Made by a program: the position numbers and the translations under genes
The notes under the pieces: model-generated
The model's input: only the letters and a program-made list of their open reading frames with translations
Database searches by the model: none
Told to the model about the DNA's origin: nothing
Assembly (NCBI RefSeq): GCF_964355755.1
Contig: NC_092675.1
Span: forward strand, 7,908,312-7,972,311
Direction of reading: 5' to 3'
From: Antedon mediterranea
Lineage: Eukaryota; Echinodermata; Crinoidea; Comatulida; Antedonidae
Length of the DNA: 64,000 nt
In this document: one piece after another, positions 38,031 through 47,613 of the stretch
Layout: every line of letters starts with the position of its first letter
How positions within the stretch are numbered: position 1 is the first letter of the stretch

Positions 38031-40641
38031 CTGTAAAAAGGAAAAACGAAGGTTGCTCAGTGTGAGAGGAATAGATAGATGGATAGTCGACGCAAAAAAA
38101 AAACGTATGGAAAGTTAATCATTGTAAAATAATTATTTTTGTTGATGTTTGTGAATAACTTTATTAAAACTGCGAAATGGCCTATTTAAAGTCTTCATTT
38201 TTCATCTTTTTGGAGGACAATATACATCTTTTAGAAAAATACTAAAATATCCACTGTTAACCTAATATCCCCACAATTGTTTTTAAAGCTCTGTCTACAC
38301 TATCAAACTTTATGTGACAAGAAATGTGACGGATATGATGATGTCATATTACTACCGTATTTGAGCACATCACACTTGTGTTGTCAAACTAGTTTGACAG
38401 TGTAGACACAGCTTTGGATGGGTGGTTTTATCAGCGAGATGCTCGCCAATACAAGTTTTAGAAAACACTTTTTTTATTTTATTATTTATTTCATAATCTC
38501 ATTCAACAGCTGGAAACCCGCCCCTTACAGAATGGAATAATATTTCCTAATGTGTTTATATATATATATATATATATATACCATGAAAGCCCCAGTGGTC
38601 TAATGGTTAGGACATCTGCATATCAAGCAGACGGTCCGAGTTTGAGTCTCGGTTGGGGCGACTTTTTCTCATTCTCACAGATTTCCTCATCTTTATCGTT
38701 TCAAATTAATTAATTAAATTTCAGTATATATATACCTTTAGACCTATACAATACAAAGTTATACAATCTTACTAATTTTATTACAAAAACAATTATAACG
38801 GTCAAAAAAGAGATCAATAGAATTATCTTTAAGAAAACAATTATTAAAAAGAAGACAAATACGTGAGATAAATCCATTCTTGGTAACATTGACACGACAA
38901 TACGGCACATAAAGAAGATTACATTTAGAATTAAGAGTACGACAACCAACAGCTTTAACATGAAAGAAAAACAAGGAGATAAAATTACAATTGAAACGTG
39001 AATTCATACATTTATATAAAAAAGATCGAAAACATGGAACGACGAGAGACAAGAGAAGGGAGAGAGAGACAGATAAAGGAGGGCAGTGGCAAGTAGAATA
39101 TACAAAACGTACAAAACGATCTTGCTTGATTAATGCTGTAATCATAATATTGAATATATTGTCTTTTCTTTGTAATCGTCATAATTTTGCATTTTGGTAA
39201 GTTTACTTGAAGGGAAACGGTATCATTAGGGGCCATTGATATTAAAGAGTTTAAGATCATCCGCAACATCCTTTAACAAAGCATGTCCCGATCAAACGCT
39301 ACTGTACTGTAATGTTGATCAACTAAGGAGGTAAAGGTCCCGTATTCAATTCTGAACATAGGGTAATGAGCTGTTAGGAGCTCATTTGACAAGCCTCTGC
39401 ATTATGTAGTAGGGTGGCCAGTTCCTTTCCATGCCACCTTACCCTCCCTTGTTTTTTCAACCAGGTACTCATTTACAGCTGAGTAGACTTGGAGTTATCG
39501 GGAATTGAACCCAGGTTTCTCTGTGTGACAGTCAATTGTGGCCTAACCCCTCGACTACCTTTGATCAACTACGCTTTAAAATGATAACAATGGTTTCTTA
39601 CTCTCAATGCAAAAGCCGCAGGTTTTTGGACAATTGTTGTTAACGAAAGATTCAGCTACCGACATATCACAGTACTCGGCGTAGAATGGGCAATCTGGAT
39701 CACTATCCTCGCAAACTTCAAACTCCGAATCACCTAATACAGTTTAAAATAAATTATATCAAGACAATCTCATATATTTTGCTTTAAACTGTGAAATGGA
39801 AACAAGAAATAAATTTCTTTAAATTATCCATCTAAACTGAAGAAATACTAGGCTACAATTAGGAAAAAAAAACCGATCAACCCAGCATTCCTGATGAGAA
39901 AGTAAAATGAACCAAAAAGTCATATGGATTCACAAAATTATCGAACATACCTGCTGAATACTGTTGATGGCATAAAGAAAAAATAAATCATTTATTTTTA
40001 GTAACATGTTATACTATCAGCAATTTACATCGAAAGATTCATTAATTAGCCATGTGGCATTTATAAAAACATAAGAAGATCTAAAAATAATTCGTACATC
40101 CATTAAAGCAATGAACACATTTAGACCTACACATTTTGTATAGGATTTTTATAATTTAAATGAACTGTTAAAAAAAAGAAAGTTCGATTATCGAACTTTG
40201 ATAGTGAGATAAGACCATTTGCGCTTTCTGTCAGAAGCCACGATACTGCACAATGTGTCTACAGTCACTAGACATGAAACCGTTTGTGTGGATAAGAACC
40301 CAGTATTACACTGGCATGGTATGACTATGGTGCTAGCTTCCATGTCAACCGACAGTTCCTATACTGAGCAGCTTCCCCTTGTCACTTCTCACGTCGTCTA
40401 CAAGCTGGTGCACTTAGACCGGGACGTCAACGTGTTGTATAATGTGTAGGCCTAAATGCTGGTGTAAGTTCTGATGGGAAGAGGTATTACACATCTACTG
40501 TACAGATCTCATCTGATGCTGAATTATCAATTTAACACTATAAATTATTTTACTAATAATAAATAATAGTTTAACATAAATTACCTTTAAACTGACACAG
40601 ACTGCTACTGTAAGAAACACAGCACTGAATCGTATACTCAT
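37897..40641 (-). CDS. Secreted two-domain ShKT protein, gene 1
   Basis: Predicted secreted peptide of 110 aa. Join, in coding order: 40641-40585, 39960-39951, 39733-39602, 38030-37897; 333 nt. Residues 1-19 form the hydrophobic signal exon. A 10-nt microexon adds Tyr-Ser-Ala. Two ShKT domains follow at 30-64 and 75-109, both with cysteine spacing C-x6-C-x6-C-x12-C-x3-C-x2-C and the DPDC and KTC signatures. ShKT domains occur in sea-anemone potassium-channel toxins and in many non-toxic secreted proteins and proteases. No adjacent Lys-Tyr pair is seen at the position that blocks channels in ShK, so toxicity is not implied. It heads a cluster of five such genes on the same strand. The protein family is recognised; the specific function is unknown. 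Confidence 0.82.
38284..38417. mobile_element. MITE family A, copy 5
   Basis: AAAGCTCTGTCTACACTATC on the left, GACAGTGTAGACACAGCTTT on the right. In ShKT gene 1 intron 3. Confidence 0.8.
38581..38700 (+). mobile_element. tRNA-derived SINE family S1, copy 1
   Basis: 38589-38660 folds on paper as a full cloverleaf: GCCCCAG with TTGGGGC, D stem GTCT/GGAC, anticodon stem TCTGC/GCAGA with loop ATATCAA, and T stem CCGAG/CTCGG. It is followed by the tail CTTTTTCTCATTCTCACA, which also follows the copy at 29139-29252 and stands alone at 37757, so it is a SINE rather than a tRNA gene. A (TA)n tract precedes it. Confidence 0.7.
39360..39565 (-). mobile_element. tRNA-derived SINE family S2
   Basis: Minus strand: GTAGTCGAGGGGTTAGG (A box) and CCTGGGTTCAATTCCCG (B box at 39502-39510), then a body with CTCAGCTGTAAATGAGTACC and GGTAAGGTGGCATGG. 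In ShKT gene 1 intron 3. Confidence 0.65.
39602..39733 (-). CDS. ShKT gene 1 exon 3: first ShKT domain
   Basis: 132 nt, phase 1 on both sides: a symmetric domain module. Acceptor TATTAG, donor GTAAGA. Six Cys with the closing KTCGFC. Confidence 0.82.
39951..39960 (-). CDS. ShKT gene 1 exon 2: 10-nt microexon
   Basis: TATTCAGCAG between acceptor GCCATCAACAG and donor GTATGT. It supplies Tyr-Ser-Ala plus one base and is the only short piece that joins the phase-0 signal exon to the phase-1 domain exon. Confidence 0.65.
40585..40641 (-). CDS. ShKT gene 1 exon 1: signal peptide
   Basis: 19 codons, MSIRFSAVFLTVAVCVSLK, then GTAATT. A clear hydrophobic signal core. Confidence 0.78.
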
Positions 40642-42548
40642 TTTGTTCACAGATACCTTTTCCAAGTTGTAAAATACAATGGAGGCCTAACTAAACAACG
40701 AGGTGTTTGTACACGAAGGAAGTTCAATGAATTGTAAAATCATATCTATATTTTCACAATTTTATATGACTGTGTTATTTACAAACATAATGATGATAGA
40801 TGACTAATCAACCAACGTCTCTTGTTGTTTCAACATTTTGACGCCCGTACATTTTAAGAACGATTTTGGAATTGTAAGTTGTTGAATTGACGATCTTAAA
40901 AGCTTGGAAATGAAGGGGAACAGTAATGATTGTGAAGATGATGAGTTATAAGTAGGACCGTATTTGGAGCGGAATAAACACCTCGTGTTAGTCTGGTTGT
41001 ACTTTTAATAATGCTTGCAATAAACCTTCGCTCAGGCTTATACACATATACCACTTAATTATCCAAATTACTTGACTGGATACGCCTATTGCAAATGCAT
41101 CTCATAAATGAAAGTTATTTAAACAAGGGAAAAAACGCACAATTAATAATCCGAACCAATGAAATAATGAAGCAATGACCAATCACCAATCACCAATCAC
41201 CAATCAAGGCACCTAATACGATTCCCTTATTAATTATTTACATTATTCTAAATATTTTCGATAATTTTTACTCTCCTGCCAAAAACCCACAGTTCACGTT
41301 CTCTCTTAAAAAGTAATTTTATGACCATGCCATTTATTATATCGCTAAGTAAAATCAGTCAACTAAGAAATATAGAGGATAATATCAACTTACTTTAATT
41401 GTAAATATTTGCTTTTATAATAATTGTTTGTGTTGTTATTAGGCCTATTTAGACGACGCGAAGGCGGTATTATAATCATGCATTTTTAATAGCTAAACAA
41501 TACTACACAAATGAGAATTAAGTTCAGGTAACCAAACTATAGATAAAAAAACAACAAGACAATTATTATTGATAGAATTTTATTTTACTGGATGACAAAT
41601 ATATTAAGAATTAAAACTATACGTGTAAGGTCTACGACACAATATTAGATCTACTTTTAAAAAAGAAAATAGGAATATTTTATTTAATTGGTTACATCAA
41701 TATTTGATTGATCCTCTAGTAGTACCGTTTTGATTTTACGATCAATCGGTAAATTACCACACATAATTATAATAAGTATGTTCGACTAATTAAAATTGTC
41801 AATTTAGTTGTTTAACTGTAATCGGAAAGTGTTATGGTCTCCACCTTTCTCGAACTTCCGCTTCCATTCCGTATTTCTGAAGAGAAAATTAATAAAAGAT
41901 ATATCAAGTTTATCTTGTGCAAGGAAATTTCGAATGCATACGGCACCATCGTCAATTATTAGTCGAAGTTTTAACTTAATATTAGTAAAAAGATCAATAT
42001 TTTGGCACTAATGGCGTTTCATATGTATACTACTCAAAATAAATCATTACAGACTTGGGAAAGTATACGTCAAATTGTTCTTATCATCGTCATCAATATA
42101 CCCGTCATATTAATTCCAAAAGAAATACTTCATTACATCATGGTTCAATCAAATCGAGTTTAGTAGCCATATTCACCATTCGCACTAATACTTACTTAAT
42201 CTTCTATCTATGTTAATACAATTTAAGGGAAATATCTTAAATTGAATGAAGTGAAATTATTAACATTTTTTTAAGTGTAATTGGGAAATACGGCCACAGC
42301 TTAATTTCAGCCAATTCTCGGTACTGTATCTATTTCCGAAGTATCATAGGAACATTTGGTAAACATCACATGTGTTTACATGTATCTTATAATAGTAGCT
42401 CAACCTAACCTTATATGATACAGGCACCATATGTGATATAAATGAGATGTTGTATTACCAAATATTCCTATGATAGGCCTACTTAAAAAAAAGATAATAT
42501 GTGGAGATACAGCATAGGGAATCCCATTTTTATCGTCTGAACAGAGCT
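40642..42548. other. Intergenic, ShKT genes 1 and 2
   Basis: AT-rich. It contains CAATCAC repeated in tandem at about 41178-41206. No gene or mobile element was recognised. Confidence 0.6.
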
Positions 42549-42679
42549 TTATCTGAGTCGTGTTAACTTACATTTACATGCCCCACATGTCTTCATGCAT
42601 CCCGTTGCAGCCATCGCCTGCTTAGGATCATTGCAACCTTTGAACACTCGACAGTCATCACGGTAATCTTGGCATTCGG
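42549..42679 (-). CDS. ShKT gene 2 exon 3: ShKT domain
   Basis: Acceptor AATTTAACCAACAG, phase 1. CQDYRDDC ... MKTCGAC. It contains an internal donor at 42571, so it may end at 42572. Confidence 0.72.
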
Positions 42680-44682
42680 CTGTTGGTTAAATTGTTAAAG
42701 ATCGATTAAAATTATTGCTAAATGTATGTATACTTTTAAATTAGTCTGTGTTCTATAGTACAAATGGTAGACAATCTCAAATAATTAGAAAAATTTAATA
42801 AGCGAAAGATGTACACGTCACTGTTACATAACGTGTATTAAAGGTATTTAATATGCATCTATGTGTGTATCAATGACTTTCAATAGTCAGTTAGGATGTA
42901 CCTAATGACAGCTTTAGCGAAATTCCACAGAAAATCAGAAGATTTAGTATTCTACCGCTTGAAGAAGATACCGGAGGGATATTTAAACAAACAATAAAAT
43001 GGCGTTAATGCAAAACGTGATGGTTGACTGTAATACTTACCATTTGCTGATGCTTTCTCTACCTATAAAAGAAAAAACATACACCATTTAATCAGGGAAG
43101 AGTTAAATTATAATTTAACTCTTCCCTGATTTAATGATGAATAGATTTTTATATTATTGGAGTGTTAATTTTAATTACTAATCCACTGCAATAATACAAT
43201 AAACGTCAAAAACGTCACCGACGAAGATAATTTATATTATCTATTCAACAAGATATCCAACATGTTCATTTACAGTGTAACGTAGCTTATACAATACTCT
43301 CGCAGTGTTTATCGAGGACTCAGCTACAGTTCACTTAGGTCGAGCCTGGTCTCCCCAAATTCAGTTTTTTTTGTTATGTATATAATGAAATAGGAATAAA
43401 ATAATGAAATGAAATGATTATTTACCCGGTCGCCTTTTTAATAGACATAATGAAGACTGTGTCCGAGGATCTGTCACGATAAATATGGTCCGGGGCCAAA
43501 ATCGGTCCGCCACTGCCAAAATCGGTCCGGGATTTTCTTCTGTCAATTTTAATTAAATTACTAGGCCTATGATGCTGTTTTAAGTTGATTATGGCTAGAA
43601 AAATATCCCATGATATATTAGTAAGTTATCTTGTCGGATAAATACTATAAATAAATGTATTTTGGCTCTAAAATTGTGGCCAAAAGCAGTCCGCCACTGC
43701 CAAAATCGGTCCGGGATTTTCTTCTGTCGATTTTAATTAAATTACTAGGCCTATGATGCTGTTTTAAGTTGTTTATGGCTGGAAAAATATTCCATGATAT
43801 ATATTAGTAAGTTATCTTGTCGGATAAATACTATAAATAAATGTATTTTATCTAAAAACATGACTTAGGTGTTCACTCATATTTGGGCCTGCCACACACT
43901 CTCATGAACGGGTATGAGACGCTGATATTGCCAGCTAGATTTTATTTATGTTTGAGTCCTTTTTCCTTCCTCAGCCTAATCAATATTGGATAATTGTTTT
44001 ATAATAATTGTATTGAATTGATATATTGATTGATTAACCATAAATAAATTGTTTTTAACATCATGGGGAAACGAAGATGTTAAAAAAGAACAAAATAGAT
44101 TAAAAACAGGCAGAGATACATATTGTATACAAAAAGCCCAACAATTAGTACTTATTATTGATGAGTTACTACTAATAATGATATTAACAAAAACAGGCTT
44201 AAATTATAATATTAAAATAACAAATAAAACCCCATAGTTTTCAATATAATGACTAATCATGGCCTTTTTGTAATGATATATGCATTATGAATCATTTTGC
44301 TCACCATATATTTGTAAGACCGGACCATATTTGGCGGCCAAAAACAGTCCTACTGCCCGGACCGATTTTATCCAGACCGGACCAGTTTTGGCGGCCAAAA
44401 TTGGTCCGGCCGGACAGGTTTTGGCCGCCATAAATGGTCCCCCGGACTGATTTTGGCAGCCAAAACTGGTCCGCCGGACCGATTTTGGCCCGGACTGATT
44501 TTGGTGTGACAGACGTCGACCCTTCAGACAGAGAATACAGTGTGCATTTCTTCTTATCTTTCTCACAGATGGATATTATATCTGGAATAAAAGAATGAAT
44601 GAGAAAATAAAGTTTTACTTACTGGCAGAATAACTCCAAAAATAAGTACACTGACAAAAAGACAGATCAGAAACTTGTCCAT
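42549..44682 (-). CDS. Secreted one-domain ShKT peptide, gene 2
   Basis: Join, in coding order: 44682-44623, 43062-43041, 42679-42549; 70 aa. Residues 1-20 are a signal peptide ending at a GTAAGT donor. A 22-nt linker exon follows, then a ShKT domain with Cys 30, 37, 43, 55, 59, 62 and an extra Cys64. The 3' end is uncertain. Reading straight through gives six more residues and a stop at 42549. A good GTAAGT donor at 42571-42566 would instead splice, in phase 1, to a further exon that I could not find between 40642 and 42548. A TATA-like site lies about 70 bp upstream of the ATG. Confidence 0.7.
43041..43062 (-). CDS. ShKT gene 2 exon 2: 22-nt linker exon
   Basis: Acceptor TTTTATAG, donor GTAAGT; VEKASAN plus one base. 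Confidence 0.68.
43085..43136. repeat. Palindrome with 21-bp perfect arms
   Basis: 43090-43110 is exactly reverse-complementary to 43111-43131 with no loop, and the match goes on four more pairs after one mismatch. Outer word AATCAGGGAAGAGTTAAAT. It lies 23 bp upstream of the ShKT gene 2 linker exon. Confidence 0.88.
43500..43870. repeat. Direct duplication, about 183 bp
   Basis: CCGCCACTGCCAAAATCGGT and CGGGATTTTCTTCTGTC recur about 183 bp apart, with the GATGCTGTTTTAAGTTG and GTAAGTTATCTTGTCGG stretches also repeated. In ShKT gene 2 intron 1. Confidence 0.8.
44314..44515. repeat. GC-rich short repeat block
   Basis: Tandem variants of GGTCCGGCCGGACCGATT and TTTTGGCGGCCAAAA, unit about 25-35 bp; each half is palindromic. 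The NCCAAAATCGGTCCG word also occurs in the duplication at 43500. Confidence 0.7.
44623..44682 (-). CDS. ShKT gene 2 exon 1: signal peptide
   Basis: 20 codons from ATG; FLICLFVSVLIFGVIL core; GTAAGT donor. Confidence 0.75.
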
Positions 44683-44749
44683 GTTTATACTGATGTCTTG
44701 AGCTGAATGTTCGTAATTATTCTCCTATGTACGGCTGTCACAGTTATAA

Positions 44750-44757
44750 GTATATAT
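44750..44757 (-). promoter_or_regulatory. TATA-like box of ShKT gene 2
   Basis: ATATATAC on the minus strand, about 70 bp before the ATG. Confidence 0.4.
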
Positions 44758-45147
44758 GTTCTTTCAAAGTTGTTATCCTTTTATAAGACAAAAGGTGATA
44801 GAAATTACCTTTTGAAAGGTTCGTATTTTCATATTTATCTGATAAGTATGTATTATATCTTATTTAGTGTTATTTTGTCACTTACCGTAATTTGAATTAG
44901 AAATAAATTCGCAATTATTCTCAGGGTTTTATCAGCATAAAGTGCAAATGTGTACTAGTTTGTTAATATTGTTAATAGAGCAGTTTTTGTTATTCTTTTG
45001 ATTACTATAACCGGATTGTATTATCTTTAAAACTACTAATAACAATACGAATTAAACGCAAACACGTTACTTTATCTTATTTTGTTGAGGGCATCAGGTA
45101 ACGTGTGAACAAATAAGTTATTGTACATTTTACATGAACAGGTCGAA

Positions 45148-45222
45148 TAGAGAACCTCTATTATAGGGACACCACCATCATCGGTGGAACCCAACAAAGT
45201 ATCCCTATAATAGGGGTTCACC
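45148..45222. repeat. Short foldback repeat
   Basis: GAACCTCTATTATAGGGACA faces GTATCCCTATAATAGGGGTT across about 30 bp that contains CACCACCATCATCGGTGG. Confidence 0.55.
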
Positions 45223-46384
45223 TGAATAGCGGTGTCCCAAGTATTAGCCTAGATGGTATAATAGGTCTAGTTTAATCCTGTGTAGCTTTCAAGTTTCGTT
45301 TTCAACCCTGGATGATTTCCTTTATAAAGAATAGCTGGAAAATATTGGTATTTACCTAATTTCTAGATTAATAGATTTCAGTACCACATCTTCCTTTTTT
45401 TTACAGCCGAATCTTGTATGGTGTCTGGTGTTTTTGGCGCATTTAGTGGAGATCTAGATAATTATGTCAATTCAGCCGTTTTTTCCATCTAAATGAAAAA
45501 TTAGGCCTACAGTTAATGTTGATGAAAAAACTGACACTTGTAGTAAAGAGAGAAGAGAAGATACTATTTTTGTCAAATGTTCTTTAAACGTCAATTCGAC
45601 GTAAGAATAAAATACTTAGTAAAGCTTAAAATGGCGTATCTTTATTTTCTAAAAAAATGTAGACATTATTTGATATTCACATTCCGCGACATTAACCTTA
45701 TACGAATAATTATGTAGTATTCACATTAGAAGCAACATGTCTTAAAATGTGGTTAAACATATTTAAAGTTCGTAAAAGACTATTAGTATTACGATAAAAG
45801 TATAATGTATACTAAATGTATTGAGTATCTGTATTTGTATCAGCCAATTAGGTATAGATCATTAAGTTTTAGGCCAATTTCTAACATATGTTACAAATCG
45901 TAAGACGTTATTTAGCATAATTTCTGCAGTAATAATTGCTTACAGTTGCTTTATTGCCATATTTGTATCTGATAACCGTGTTTAAGATAACCTAGTTTTA
46001 GTAATCGACTGTAGAATCCAAATGCCGTTTAAATGATGAAATACTGTCTTAAAATGTAAATTTGGGCTGCGGCTTATATGCCTACTCGTCTATTCAGTTA
46101 TGTGTTGGTAAAATTACTTTAGCGTTACTTTTATCGTTACTTAAAGTCTATGTCTTTATACCGGAACATCATTAACAACATAAATATCACCATCATCTTC
46201 ATCATCGTTGTATGAAGCATCATCAAAATCATTGTCATAATCAGGCCAACAACGTTAACTCTACACGGCATTGGAATCACAATTATCAAAACGTCATCAT
46301 AACTAGTGTAATAATCATCCTCATCCCATTGCGTAATCATCAGCATCGCCGTATCTCTGACGTCATCATAATCATTACCATCGT

Positions 46385-46480
46385 GTATTAACAGTATCAG
46401 CATATTCTTACCTCATCATCATCATCATCATCATCATCACCATCATCATTATCATCATCACCACTGTCATCCTCAGAATC
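46385..46480. repeat. (ATC)n microsatellite
   Basis: About 15 ATC units near 46413-46460, plus interrupted ones around them. Confidence 0.85.
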
Positions 46481-46534
46481 CCCATATTAAATCCAACAAT
46501 AAGAACAGACAACTATATTTGGTTCAATTTGATA

Positions 46535-46885
46535 TTTATTACGATTTTCTGAACGAAACTTCGAAATAATTAAATAAAGTTTATAAGAAGTCAATAACGT
46601 GATACAATAATCTAACTGATAAATGAAACTAATGTAAATAACAAAATAATCTGATTGGTCAATGCAATCAGGTGATCGTAGACCATAATGTTTTTATTTC
46701 TGTATTGATGTATACGATTTTAGAAATAATTAATTGTTAAAGATGTTGGCATCAAAAAGGCAAAATAAACTAACTTAAATAATCTCAAGTTTTATAACAA
46801 CTACAGTGAATTAAAATAGATTGGTTGCCACGGACTATTGTATTGTTTAAACAGTGACTCTTGTGAAAGCTTGGTTCTTACCAAT
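46535..46885 (-). other. Candidate 3' UTR exon of ShKT gene 3
   Basis: Acceptor CTTTCTTCTTTCAG at 46886, AATAAA at 46540-46535. The sequence has GTCCGTGGCAACCAATCT, similar to GTCCGTGACATATCAATCT after the matching acceptor of gene 4. Confidence 0.45.
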
Positions 46886-47136
46886 CTGAAAGAAGAAAGG
46901 AAATAATGTTGAAATACAAGTTTACAAGGCATATATTATATCTACAGTTAGGGGGGAAAATAATGGCAAAATCAGCACTGTGGTCATGTTAGTTGTCAAC
47001 ACAATATAGAGTATCGGATAAACTCCTAGAAAGTAGGCAGCCTTTTGCCATTTTCCCCTGACTATAAGCCTATGAGCGAACAGGAAAGTGAGCGTCATTG
47101 ATGGCAGCTAGCTCAACACGAATGGCCGGACCCTTC

Positions 47137-47274
47137 AGCTTTGTTCCCACATACGATACAAGTCGACCAATCACAGGCGACAGCTCGTAAGATCCATCGC
47201 TTGCAATTGGTCAATTCACTTGAATTGCGCTTACAGTACGTCCCTGCGTTGAGTCCAAGTGAGAACCAATCTTT
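47137..47274. mobile_element. Family B element, intact copy
   Basis: AGCTTTGTTCCCAC at the left, GTGAGAACCAATCTTT at the right, with GACCAATCACAGGCGAC and CAATTGGTCAATTC inside. A 138-bp near-palindrome. Confidence 0.7.
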
Positions 47275-47494
47275 AGGGATTAGGAGAGATTAGTCATTTT
47301 ATTTAATCTACCGTAGTTCACTGCGCTTTGAGACGACATTGCAAATGCGTGTACGGTGTCCATCATTCGTTATAAGGAATATGAAGATAGTTCGTTTACC
47401 ATCAATGCGGTCCGATATTATCACTTTATACGTCACAATAATTCTAATCAACTGTATTGCTATACAATAGGCATAAAATATGAATACTTACTCG

Positions 47495-47613
47495 CTAACA
47501 GAATTTGCACGTTTTAAAGCAGTTGTATACCATATCTGGGTCTACGTCTTCCGAATCACAGTTTCCAGCTATGGATGCACAGTCTGTGCCAGGTGTGTCG
47601 GCGCATTCAAACT
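47495..47613 (-). CDS. ShKT gene 3 exon 3: ShKT domain
   Basis: Acceptor TATTTTACATAG, phase 1. ECADTPGTDC ... CFKTCKFC, then TAG, CGA and donor GTAAGT. Confidence 0.85.

Noticed and set aside
38589-38660. Functional tRNA-Asp gene
   Set aside because: The same head-plus-tail unit recurs at 29139-29252 and the tail alone at 37757, which marks a SINE.
38710-39269. Overlapping frames of 69-128 codons on both strands
   Set aside because: They lie in AT-rich intron sequence between ShKT exons, rich in Phe/Ile/Lys, with no domain and no frame preference.
46882-46885. Four-base exon in the ShKT gene 3 3' UTR (a GTAAGA follows the acceptor)
   Set aside because: A terminal UTR exon starting at the same acceptor and running to the AATAAA at 46540 is simpler.
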